NCBI GenBank assembly: GCA_963677085.2
Contig: CAXXFH010000004.1
Location: forward strand, 5,022,001-5,086,000
DNA: 64,000 nt
From: G963677085 sp963677085
GTDB lineage: Bacteria; Planctomycetota; Planctomycetia; Pirellulales; Thermoguttaceae
Direction: 5' to 3'
This document shows, piece after piece, positions 8,656 through 15,738 of this stretch. The notes beneath the pieces are model-generated. The model ran no database searches. It worked only from the letters and a program-made list of their open reading frames with translations, and was not told the DNA's origin. Within the stretch, counting starts at the first letter, position 1; each line of letters opens with the position of its first letter. Made by a program: the position numbers and the translations under genes.

Positions 8656-8679
8656 GTTCCCAAGCTGAAGCTTGGGAAC
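8656..8679. repeat. GTTCCCAAGCT palindromic repeat
   Basis: Near-perfect palindrome: GTTCCCAAGCT, GA, AGCTTGGGAAC. Other members lie at 9935-9958 (variant CACGCT), 62253-62276 and 62402-62427, with a half copy at 52896-52906. It sits in the gap between the isomerase and dehydrogenase genes and could form a hairpin in their RNA. Confidence 0.75.
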
Positions 8680-8742
8680 GAGTAACAGCAAACAAGAAAT
8701 CATCAATCCCAAATCATAAATCTTAATCTGGAGCCAACCACC

Positions 8743-9891
8743 ATGAAAACTCACAACGTCGGCGTCATCCTCAACGGCGTCACCGGGCGTATGGGTACCA
8801 ATCAACATCTCGTGCGTTCGATTCTTGCCATTCGCAAGCAGGGGGGTGTGAAAATCAGCGCCGACGAAGTGATCATGCCCGAGCCGATTCTCGTCGGGCG
8901 AAACGAGAACAAACTCCGTAAGTTGGCCGAAACCCACGGTGTGGCGCAGTACACTACCGATCTGGACGCCGCGCTCGCCGACCCGGCCAATACGATCTAC
9001 TTCGACTCGCTGTCGACGCAGTATCGGGCAATCGGTGTGCGCAAGGCCATCGCCGCCGGCAAACACATCTATGCCGAAAAGCCCACGGCCACCACCACAG
9101 CCGAGGCCTTGGCTCTTTATCAGGAAGCCAAGGCCGCGGGCGTGAAAAACGGTGTTGTCCAGGACAAGCTCTGGTTGCCCGGCTTGTTGAAGCTGAAGTA
9201 TCTGCTCGACACCAACTTCTTCGGCCGCATCCTCTCTGTTCGCGGCAGCTTCGGCTATTGGGTGTTCGACGGCTTCGACCAACCGGCCCAACGTCCTAGC
9301 TGGAACTACCGCAAAGAAGACGGCGGAAGCCTGGTGATCGACATGTTCTGCCACTGGCGCTACGTAATCGATAACCTCTTCGGCGACATTGCCCGACTGG
9401 TGAACCTCAGCAAGATCGACCTCCCTCGCCGCATCGACGAAAGCGGTGTCGAGTACGAAGCCACGGCCGACGACTCGTCGTACGCCATCTTCGAGCTGAA
9501 AAACGGCGTGCCGCTGCATTTCGACTCGTCGTGGTGTACCCGGGTGCGGCGTGACGACTTATTGACGCTGAAGGTCGACGGCACCAAGGGCAGCGCGGTG
9601 GCCGGACTACGACGTTGTTGGACCCAACACGACTCGTTCACCCCGAAGCCGGTTTGGAACCCCGACATCGATCCGGTGATCGACTACTACGCCGACTGGC
9701 AGGAAGTGCCCAGCAACCAGCCGTACGACAACGCGTTCAAGGTCCAGTGGGAACTGTTCTTGAAGCACGTAGTGATCGACACGCCGTTTTGCTGGAGCCT
9801 ATTGGAAGGCGCCAAGGGTGTGCAACTTGCCGAGTTGGGGCTGAAGTCGCACGAGGAGCAACGCTGGGTCGATGTGCCCGAGTTGGGGTAA
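8743..9891 (+). CDS. Gfo/Idh/MocA family oxidoreductase
   Basis: A cytoplasmic NAD(P)-dependent sugar or inositol dehydrogenase-like protein of 382 residues. The N-terminal Rossmann segment is VGVILNGVTGRMGTNQHL, followed by the AGKHIYAEKP motif whose EKP lysine is characteristic of the family. The C-terminal alpha/beta domain starts near GSFGYWVFDGFDQPAQRPSWNY. CTGGAG precedes the ATG. The typical GxGxxG motif reads NGVTGRMG, slightly unusual but seen in relatives, from memory. It is 148 bp downstream of the sugar isomerase gene and may be cotranscribed with it. Confidence 0.9.
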   Translation: MKTHNVGVILNGVTGRMGTNQHLVRSILAIRKQGGVKISADEVIMPEPILVGRNENKLRKLAETHGVAQYTTDLDAALADPANTIYFDSLSTQYRAIGVRKAIAAGKHIYAEKPTATTTAEALALYQEAKAAGVKNGVVQDKLWLPGLLKLKYLLDTNFFGRILSVRGSFGYWVFDGFDQPAQRPSWNYRKEDGGSLVIDMFCHWRYVIDNLFGDIARLVNLSKIDLPRRIDESGVEYEATADDSSYAIFELKNGVPLHFDSSWCTRVRRDDLLTLKVDGTKGSAVAGLRRCWTQHDSFTPKPVWNPDIDPVIDYYADWQEVPSNQPYDNAFKVQWELFLKHVVIDTPFCWSLLEGAKGVQLAELGLKSHEEQRWVDVPELG

Positions 9892-9934
9892 TTTGGGTTG
9901 CGGCGGAACAGCTTTCACCTCACATTCTCCTCTC

Positions 9935-9958
9935 GTTCCCACGCTCCAGCGTGGGAAC
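9935..9958. repeat. GTTCCCACGCT palindromic repeat
   Basis: Perfect arms GTTCCCACGCT and AGCGTGGGAAC with a 2-nt spacer. A variant of the 8656-8679 family; it lies 44 bp after the dehydrogenase gene and could act as a transcript-end hairpin. Confidence 0.7.
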
Positions 9959-10011
9959 CAGGGTGAGAACAAAACTTGCTTTCCCAGCACACGTGGGGTA
10001 AAGTGGCGTCT

Positions 10012-10115
10012 ATTGAGGCCTGCATAGCCAATGAGCGGAAGGTCACCAACGGGAGCCTGGATTTCCAAGCGTTCGGCTTTCCGAAGCGATCATTATTAAT
10101 GCAGGTATTAACAAT
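10012..10115 (+). repeat. 104-bp miniature inverted-repeat-like element, copy A
   Basis: Nearly identical, in opposite orientation, to 41150-41250 (only a handful of mismatches by eye). The ends are imperfect inverted repeats (ATTGAGGCCTGCAT and the complement of ATGCAGGTATTAACAAT), and inner segments GCGGAAGG and CTTTCCGAAGC extend the pairing. It lies directly upstream of the propeller/cytochrome gene and keeps an open frame across itself. No coding capacity of its own. Confidence 0.8.
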
Positions 10116-10185
10116 TGACCGAACCGCTTCAGCGGTCCCCGCCCGCCAATCGACTGCCCATCCTCGTGTTACGGAAAACGACCCG

Positions 10186-12696
10186 ATGCGCATCACACCT
10201 CAGCGCCTTGGCTTGGCAATCCTTGGATTTGTTGTCGAATTGTCCGTTGTCTTGGCCGCAACGTCCGATGCGATGTGTGCCGATTCGGACTCGAAGACCA
10301 CGTGGCGCGAGGCGTTCGCTGCCAGCGCAGGCGATGGTTTTACTCAGGCTCTTGCCCAGGCAAAACGGCAGTTTCCCGACGACCGCCAGCAACTCGACAT
10401 CGTGACCGACTGGCTCCGGCAGGATGGCCTGACTGACAAGACGATCGACAGCACGGCCGTTGCTCCGATAATCGGCGCTCTTCGCGCGAAAAACAACGAC
10501 CTGGTTGGGCGTCTCGAAAAACTTCAAGCGGCCAACCCGCCGGCAGGTGATCCCGCGTGGGTTGGCTTGTATCTCGACGCGTGCGAAGCGCGGCGCAGGG
10601 CCCGATTGGCGCCGTGTCGCGAATTGCTTTCGCGGATTGTCTTTACCAAACACTACACTCTTGGCGGCTCGCACTACGCGTACACCGAGGGCCAATCCGA
10701 CGCCCAGAAGGAACGCCACTTTCGGCCGGGGGCGTCGCTGTGCGCGCTCGCGATGGACGACCTCTATGGCCGCGAGCAAACGCTGCTCGAAGATGCGGCC
10801 GGAGTGATTCGCGATCCGGACGTTTCGTACGACGGGCGGCGAATTCTTTTCGCGTGGAAGAAATCGTTGGACGACGACGATTACCACCTTTACGAAATGA
10901 CGCTCGACGATGGTCAGATTCGCCAGTTGACCTCCGGCAAGGGTTTCGCCGACTACGAAGGCGCGTATTTGCCCGACGGGCATATTGTGTTCAGCTCCAC
11001 GCGTTGCGTGCAAACGGTCGACTGCTGGTGGACCGAAGTCAGCAACCTGTTTACCTGCGACGGCGACGGCCGATACCTGCGGCAACTCGGATACGACCAG
11101 GTTCACACGAGCTACCCGACGGTAACACACGACGGCCGCGTCATCTACACGCGGTGGGACTACAGCGACCGGGGGCAAATCTATCCGCAGGGCCTGTTCC
11201 AGATGAACCCCGACGGCACGGGCCAAACGGAGGTCTACGGCAACAACTCGTTTTTCCCGACCACGATTCTCCACGCCCGATCCATCCCGGGCACGAGCAA
11301 AGTGGTTGCCGTTTTCACGGGTCACCATACGCGTCAAAAAGGGAAGTTGGGCATTTTGGACCCGCGTCTTGGACGTCAGGAAAACCAAGGGGCGCAGCTT
11401 ATCGCTCCCGTTCGCGACACACCGGCCGAACGCATCGACCAATATGGACAGCACGGCGACCAGTTCCAATATCCGTATCCGTTGAGCGAAGCGGATTTTT
11501 TGGTCACCTATCAACCCGAGGGTGCCAAACGTTTCGGCGTCTATTTCATGACCATCGACGGCCAGCGGGAATTGCTCGTCGACGACCCGAGCGTATCGTG
11601 TAGCCAGCCGTTGCCGCTTCGGCCACGGATTGCCCCGCCGCAACGCCCGCTGACGCCCGACTACGCCCAGGACACGGCGGCCGTCTACTTGCACGACATC
11701 TACACCGGCCCCGGGTTGGCGGGCATCGAGCGGGGTGCGATCAAGGCCCTGCGCATCGTCGCCCTGGAATTTCGGGCAGCCGGCGTTGGACAAAACGGCA
11801 ACAGCGGACCGGCCGGTGGAGCCCTGGTGAGCACGCCCGTTTCGATCCAGGGAACCTGGGACGTGAAACGCGTGTTGGGAACCGCGAAGGTACACGACGA
11901 CGGTTCGGCCTGTTTCGAGATTCCCGCCCGAACGCCGGTTTACTTCCAGGCACTTGACGGTCAGGGCCAGATGGTCCAGTCGATGCGAAGTTGGACGACG
12001 CTTCAGCCGGGCGAAGTCGCCTCGTGCGTCGGATGCCACGAGCATAAGAACACGGCCCCGCCGGTCACCGTGGCCACCCAGGCGATGCGACGCGGGCCGC
12101 AGCCTTTACAACCTTTTCACGACTCGCCCCGCGGTTTCAGCTTTGTGAGGGAGATCCAGCCGATACTCGATCAACACTGCGTCTGCTGCCACCATTTGGA
12201 CCAACCGCCGTCGTATCTTGGCGGGAAAACTGCGGGGAGTCCGCCAAACCAACCGACACCCGAGAAACCAGAACAAGCGAAAACGGACTCGCAAGGCATC
12301 GTGGCCGCGTTCAGTCTCAAGGGAACGCAGCGGCTCGACGAAAAGGCCATGCGTAGCTGGAGCGATTCGTATCGGGCGTTAGCACATCGCCAGGTAGCCA
12401 ACTGGATCAACATCCAGTCGGGACCCGCCATGTTGCCTCCCTACCACGCCGGGGCGTCGCAGAGCAAGTTGGTCGCCATGCTGCGCGACGGTTCGCACTA
12501 CGACGCAAAGCTAGACCGGGCAGAACTCGACCGGATCGTCACCTGGATCGATCTACTCGTCCCCTACGCAGGCGACTACACAGAAGCCATGGCCGAAGAG
12601 GGTATCCCGCGATATACCCAATTCCTCGAAAAACGCCACCGCTGGCGTGAAACGGAGTCGCAGAACATTGCCGAGTTGCTGCAAACGCGGGAGTGA
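10186..12696 (+). CDS. secreted PD40 beta-propeller protein with two CxxCH haem-binding motifs
   Basis: A protein of 836 residues with a signal peptide (MRITPQRLGLAILGFVVELSVVLAATSDAMC). A helical N-terminal region is followed by WD40-like repeats (DPDVSYDGRRILFAWK, EGAYLPDGHIVFSSTR, YPTVTHDGRVIYTRWD). Two haem c motifs follow: CVGCH at residue 614 and CVCCH at residue 665. The layout resembles the alpha-subunit-like proteins related to hydrazine synthase found across planctomycetes; the enzyme itself is not implied. Likely a periplasmic redox or substrate-binding protein. The ATG at 10186 is chosen for the signal peptide; the frame stays open back to 9976 through the repeat at 10012-10115, which should not be translated. 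The RBS is weak. Confidence 0.8.
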   Translation: MRITPQRLGLAILGFVVELSVVLAATSDAMCADSDSKTTWREAFAASAGDGFTQALAQAKRQFPDDRQQLDIVTDWLRQDGLTDKTIDSTAVAPIIGALRAKNNDLVGRLEKLQAANPPAGDPAWVGLYLDACEARRRARLAPCRELLSRIVFTKHYTLGGSHYAYTEGQSDAQKERHFRPGASLCALAMDDLYGREQTLLEDAAGVIRDPDVSYDGRRILFAWKKSLDDDDYHLYEMTLDDGQIRQLTSGKGFADYEGAYLPDGHIVFSSTRCVQTVDCWWTEVSNLFTCDGDGRYLRQLGYDQVHTSYPTVTHDGRVIYTRWDYSDRGQIYPQGLFQMNPDGTGQTEVYGNNSFFPTTILHARSIPGTSKVVAVFTGHHTRQKGKLGILDPRLGRQENQGAQLIAPVRDTPAERIDQYGQHGDQFQYPYPLSEADFLVTYQPEGAKRFGVYFMTIDGQRELLVDDPSVSCSQPLPLRPRIAPPQRPLTPDYAQDTAAVYLHDIYTGPGLAGIERGAIKALRIVALEFRAAGVGQNGNSGPAGGALVSTPVSIQGTWDVKRVLGTAKVHDDGSACFEIPARTPVYFQALDGQGQMVQSMRSWTTLQPGEVASCVGCHEHKNTAPPVTVATQAMRRGPQPLQPFHDSPRGFSFVREIQPILDQHCVCCHHLDQPPSYLGGKTAGSPPNQPTPEKPEQAKTDSQGIVAAFSLKGTQRLDEKAMRSWSDSYRALAHRQVANWINIQSGPAMLPPYHAGASQSKLVAMLRDGSHYDAKLDRAELDRIVTWIDLLVPYAGDYTEAMAEEGIPRYTQFLEKRHRWRETESQNIAELLQTRE

Positions 12697-12712
12697 AGAA
12701 GGGGCTAGTACG

Positions 12713-13528
12713 TCATCCAGCAAGTTTCTTCCGGTATAGTTCCGGGAACACTCGGCGGGCGTCGTTGTTATTGAAGGTCCAGTCGATTATGGCTTTGCGG
12801 CGATTTCGGTCGCGGGCCCAAGTCGCCGCATGACGTTGAACTTCTTCGATTGTAGGAATCCGTCGCCCGAGGCATTGCTTGGTCAACACGGAGATTTCAA
12901 TTTCTGCCATGTTCAGCCAACTGGCGTGCTTGGGTGTGTAGTGCCATACGATGCGTCGCAGAGATTGCTTCGCTTTCGTGGCGTCAAACGTTTCGATGAG
13001 GGACTTTTCGTTGTGCGTGTTGAGGTTGTCGAGAACCAAATGAATCCGACGAGCCTTGGGATAACGCTGAAGCAGATCACGCACGAATCGTGCGAAATCG
13101 GCCCGTTTGCGATGACGCCGAGCCTGGACGAAGCGTTTGCCACCATTCGGCTCAACGGCGACAAAGATACTGCACGTGCCGCAACGACGATACTCGTAGT
13201 CCTGCTTAGCCGCCTTGCCTGGTACGGCAGGCTTGAAGGGACACGTATCGTCCAGGAGTTGATACGGCTGCTCGTCCATGCAAATCAACGGTTCTCTCGG
13301 GTTGAACGCCTTTTCATACTGGTCGAGGACGTCCTCCATTCTGTCGCGAAACTCTTCGGTGAGTCTCGGAATGCACCATGTTTTTTTCGCCATGGCTTCA
13401 TGTCGTGCTCTTTCAGCCACAACGCAACCTCGCTCTTGCTGATCGAATCGACGAAGCCTCGTTTCACGGCGTGCACGCAGAGTAGTTCCAGCGTCCAGCG
13501 GACGCGGCCCTCCGGCGGATCGCTGCAA
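12713..13528 (-). CDS. IS630 transposase, catalytic part (orfB)
   Basis: The DDE catalytic portion of the transposase, read in the -1 frame relative to orfA. Visible are the first Asp in LICMDEQPYQL, the second in LVLDNLNTHN and the Glu in WLNMAEIEISVL, the DD(34-36)E-type triad of the IS630 group. The first ~45 codons of the open frame overlap orfA out of frame and are probably not used alone. The real protein should start in orfA and enter this frame at the A7 run at 13381-13387, giving about 370 residues. The stop codon lies inside the terminal inverted repeat. An internal ATG at the A7 site (ATGGCGAAAAAAAC) could give a shorter product. Confidence 0.88.
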   Translation of the reverse strand: MQRSAGGPRPLDAGTTLRARRETRLRRFDQQERGCVVAERARHEAMAKKTWCIPRLTEEFRDRMEDVLDQYEKAFNPREPLICMDEQPYQLLDDTCPFKPAVPGKAAKQDYEYRRCGTCSIFVAVEPNGGKRFVQARRHRKRADFARFVRDLLQRYPKARRIHLVLDNLNTHNEKSLIETFDATKAKQSLRRIVWHYTPKHASWLNMAEIEISVLTKQCLGRRIPTIEEVQRHAATWARDRNRRKAIIDWTFNNNDARRVFPELYRKKLAG

Positions 13529-13824
13529 GCCAACGCCACGACTTGCTGCTTCTGCCGTGGCGTAAACGTGGGCGGAGCACCGGATCGAGGGGCGTCGTAC
13601 AACGCTTCCTCTAAACTCCCGGTACAGAACCGTTTACGCATACTGCGAACAGTTCGATCCGTGCAACCAACGTGTTCGGCAATCTCCTCATCCGTGAATC
13701 CTTCATCTGATTTCAGCAGAATCAAGGCACGCCGAACCACACGCACGGATCGCGTGCCGGTATGCACCAACTCCTGCAAATGCTGTCGGGCCTCGTCCTT
13801 GAGGCGTACAATGTGTTCCTTCAT
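13285..13824 (-). CDS. IS630 transposase, DNA-binding part (orfA)
   Basis: The N-terminal part of the split transposase, 179 residues if not frameshifted. It contains the IS630 helix-turn-helix (ALILLKSDEGFTDEEIAEHV, then CTDRTVRSMRKRF) and the linker APPTFTPRQKQQVVALACSD. The last residues after the A7 run (HGAFRDSPKSFATEW) are out of frame with the catalytic domain and unlike known transposases. The first ATG at 13824 lies 43 bp inside the element end. In the unshifted frame the product would be a DNA-binding protein without the catalytic site, which in other IS families acts as a transposition inhibitor. Confidence 0.88.
   Translation of the reverse strand: MKEHIVRLKDEARQHLQELVHTGTRSVRVVRRALILLKSDEGFTDEEIAEHVGCTDRTVRSMRKRFCTGSLEEALYDAPRSGAPPTFTPRQKQQVVALACSDPPEGRVRWTLELLCVHAVKRGFVDSISKSEVALWLKEHDMKPWRKKHGAFRDSPKSFATEWRTSSTSMKRRSTRENR
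13381..13387 (-). other. programmed -1 frameshift site (A AAA AAA)
   Basis: On the minus strand orfA reads CGA AAA AAA CAT while orfB reads GCG AAA AAA ACA. The A7 run is a perfect X-XXY-YYZ slippery heptamer, and a one-base backward slip joins the DNA-binding and DDE parts without a gap. The overlap of the two frames spans 13285-13528, and this run is the only slippery site I found in it. Confidence 0.8.
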
Positions 13825-13954
13825 GCCGGTGCTTATACCACCGGAAACAATTTCATGGAAGGCGTACTAGGGGCGAGGGAATAGGGGGTGGTGTTGGCAA
13901 ATCGCGTGCTTTCATGTAGCAGCGATTCCCGGTGGATCGTACCACAACTCCAAG

Positions 13955-13976
13955 CCCAGGGGTTGAATCCCCTGGG
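13955..13976. repeat. CCCAGGGG...CCCCTGGG palindromic repeat
   Basis: 8-bp perfect inverted repeat around TTGAAT. Same family as 1969-1990 and 30070-30091. Located between the IS element and the DUF4870-like gene. Confidence 0.65.
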
Positions 13977-14020
13977 ACAAACCACGCCGCAACGCGCCGA
14001 CGGCGTTCAACCGCCGGCCG

Positions 14021-14419
14021 TCACCGGATCAGCCGAATGCACAAGGGGTATCGATAAGCGATGCCCTGACTGGCTTTAACGGCACCGATAATGGTGACCA
14101 CGATGTGGAAGATAACCAGCACCAACGCCAGGAAGAAGCCGACGACCACGAAAACAAGTGGGATGCAGATCAACGCGTAGATCAGCACGCTGATCTGGAA
14201 ATTCACTACCTCTTTGCCTTGGTCGTCGACAAACGGCATCTTGTCTTTGTAGAGGAGCCAAACGACCAGAGGGCCCACCAGGTTGGCCAGCGGCACGCCC
14301 GTGTAGGCCAGCAGGGCCAAAAGGTGGCACACCATGGCCCAGGTTTTTTCGTCTTGGCTGACCATGTCGGCGATGGGCGAAGCGTAAGGGTTGTCTGAAT
14401 CCGGGGGAAAAGTGGACAT
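14021..14419 (-). CDS. small DUF4870/Tic20-like membrane protein
   Basis: A protein of 132 residues with about three hydrophobic helices (WAMVCHLLALLAYTGVPLANL, VGPLVVWLLYKD, ICIPLVFVVVGFFLALVLVIF). The block GPLVVWLLYKDKMPFVDDQGKEVVNFQIS is the signature of DUF4870. Function is unknown in the family; it sits in the cytoplasmic membrane. The second ATG (14419) is preferred because GGAG lies 9 nt upstream, while the ATG at 14434 has none. Confidence 0.85.
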   Translation of the reverse strand: MSTFPPDSDNPYASPIADMVSQDEKTWAMVCHLLALLAYTGVPLANLVGPLVVWLLYKDKMPFVDDQGKEVVNFQISVLIYALICIPLVFVVVGFFLALVLVIFHIVVTIIGAVKASQGIAYRYPLCIRLIR

Positions 14420-14649
14420 GGCTGAGATCTCCATTTCAAGGTGAATTGCGTTTATCGAGAGATTGTCGTTGCCGCGTTGTATTCTTTCCGAAAGGGCAAA
14501 CCCGACAAGGTTTTGTCGTGGCGGTCATTTGTACGAAAATCGCGAGTCGCATCGGCAATCGCGGGAAACGTTCCGCGGTTACCCGTGACGCGGCTGTTGT
14601 TTATTGATTCCGCGGTTGATTGTGGAACCCTGCGTTACGCCCCGCCCCC

Positions 14650-14706
14650 GCGAGCCGGGCTTCCGTTGGTCGCCCTCGTTCCATAAGCAATGCAGCCCCC
14701 AATAGA
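14650..14706. repeat. degenerate fragment of the 104-bp element
   Basis: The segment CTTCCGTTGGTCGCC...ATAAGCAATGCAGCCCCCAATAG matches part of the element at 41204-41250 (CTCCCGTTGGTCGCC...GGCTATGCATGCCTCAATAG) with several mismatches. It is a truncated, decayed third copy. Confidence 0.5.
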
Positions 14707-14736
14707 TACATCGCCTTCAAGGAGTATTCGCCGAGA

Positions 14737-15738
14737 ATGAGCGAATATTGCAATTCGATGCTACGCCCGATTTTTGCATTGACCATACTCGCCGCATCCG
14801 CCGGTGCTTCGGGGCAGGTGCCGGATCGTGTGCCGTTGCTTGACGACACACGCTTCGAGCATGGGCTGACCGTTTGGTCGCCTGTGCCCGGAAAACATGT
14901 GAAACAGGGCGAGTTGCGGCCGGCAGACGGATCGGGTGAGCCGGTCTGGGGACTTGCCCAATGGGACAGCCGGTTCACCCTCGCCCACGCGAAACCAGAA
15001 CGATTGCCCTCTGGGGCGGTGAGGTTCTTCGACGGCGCCAAGTTCGTTGTATTCGGTACGCCGAGCAGTGATGAAGCAGACATCATCCTGGCACTGAACG
15101 GCCAAACCGAGTATCGCAACAAGATCCCATCGCCGGGCGATCCCTGGCCGCATCTGCTAGTCGAGCGACCCTTGCGACACCACCCGGCGTTGGTGGATCT
15201 CGCCGCCGTGCCATTTCAGATCCGCTATCGGGTGCTCTACAGCAAGGCTACCGAAGCCACAGGATGGGACGAACGGCTCCATACGGCTCAGTTCGTGTTT
15301 TACCTCACCGTGCAAAACCACAACCGCAACTCGCCGGGGGGCGGTGATTACCTTTGGGTCGGCATGATGCTCTACGACGGCCGCCACCGGTTGCCGGCAG
15401 CCTACGGCGCGCGCGACGCCGGTTCATCCAAGAAGCAGGGCACCGGCAAGTTCATTTACCGGCCGGCATTCAAACGGTTATCGAACAACAGCCCACACGA
15501 TGGCGATTGGATCACCGTCGACGTCGATCTGCTGCCCATGTTGCGAGAAGCCTTACAGACGGCTTGGCAACGCGGCTACCTGACCGATTCGAACGAGGCG
15601 ACCGATTACCGGCTTGGCGTAATGAATATGGGCTGGGAGATCACCGGCCCGATCGACGCCGCCGTGCAAGTGCGCGGCCTGAAGCTTGAAGCGATACTCA
15701 AACCATCAGGACTGTTCCGCGGTGAAAAACCGGGTTAA
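14737..15738 (+). CDS. secreted protein of unknown function
   Basis: A protein of 333 residues with a signal peptide (MLRPIFALTILAASAGASG following a short n-region). The body is rich in beta-strand-like segments with many aromatic residues (ETTGWDERLHTAQFVFYLTV-type pattern, DYLWVGMMLYDGR, DYRLGVMNMGWEI), suggesting a beta-sandwich of the concanavalin or carbohydrate-binding kind; no family is recognised. The ATG at 14737 has AAGGAG 12 nt upstream; ATG at 14758 is the alternative. Its stop codon overlaps that of the convergent neighbour in the tetranucleotide TTAA. Confidence 0.75.
   Translation: MSEYCNSMLRPIFALTILAASAGASGQVPDRVPLLDDTRFEHGLTVWSPVPGKHVKQGELRPADGSGEPVWGLAQWDSRFTLAHAKPERLPSGAVRFFDGAKFVVFGTPSSDEADIILALNGQTEYRNKIPSPGDPWPHLLVERPLRHHPALVDLAAVPFQIRYRVLYSKATEATGWDERLHTAQFVFYLTVQNHNRNSPGGGDYLWVGMMLYDGRHRLPAAYGARDAGSSKKQGTGKFIYRPAFKRLSNNSPHDGDWITVDVDLLPMLREALQTAWQRGYLTDSNEATDYRLGVMNMGWEITGPIDAAVQVRGLKLEAILKPSGLFRGEKPG

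Larger units (their letters stand above)
12708..13867 (-). mobile_element. complete IS630-family insertion sequence
   Basis: An element of 1160 bp with imperfect ~31-bp terminal inverted repeats, both starting GTACG and continuing to TTCCGGT, roughly 80% identical. It is flanked by a TA on each side (12706-12707 and 13868-13869), the TA target duplication expected for IS630/Tc1-type transposition. It holds one transposase gene split over two overlapping frames. Removing the element joins GGGGC-TA-GGGGCGAGGGA, which matches part of the palindromic repeat at 58709-58777, so it probably jumped into such a repeat. Ends intact and frames uninterrupted, so it looks recent. Confidence 0.92.

Noticed and set aside
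9976..10185. N-terminal extension of the propeller/cytochrome protein
   Set aside because: It translates the 104-bp dispersed repeat and precedes the natural signal peptide beginning at 10186.
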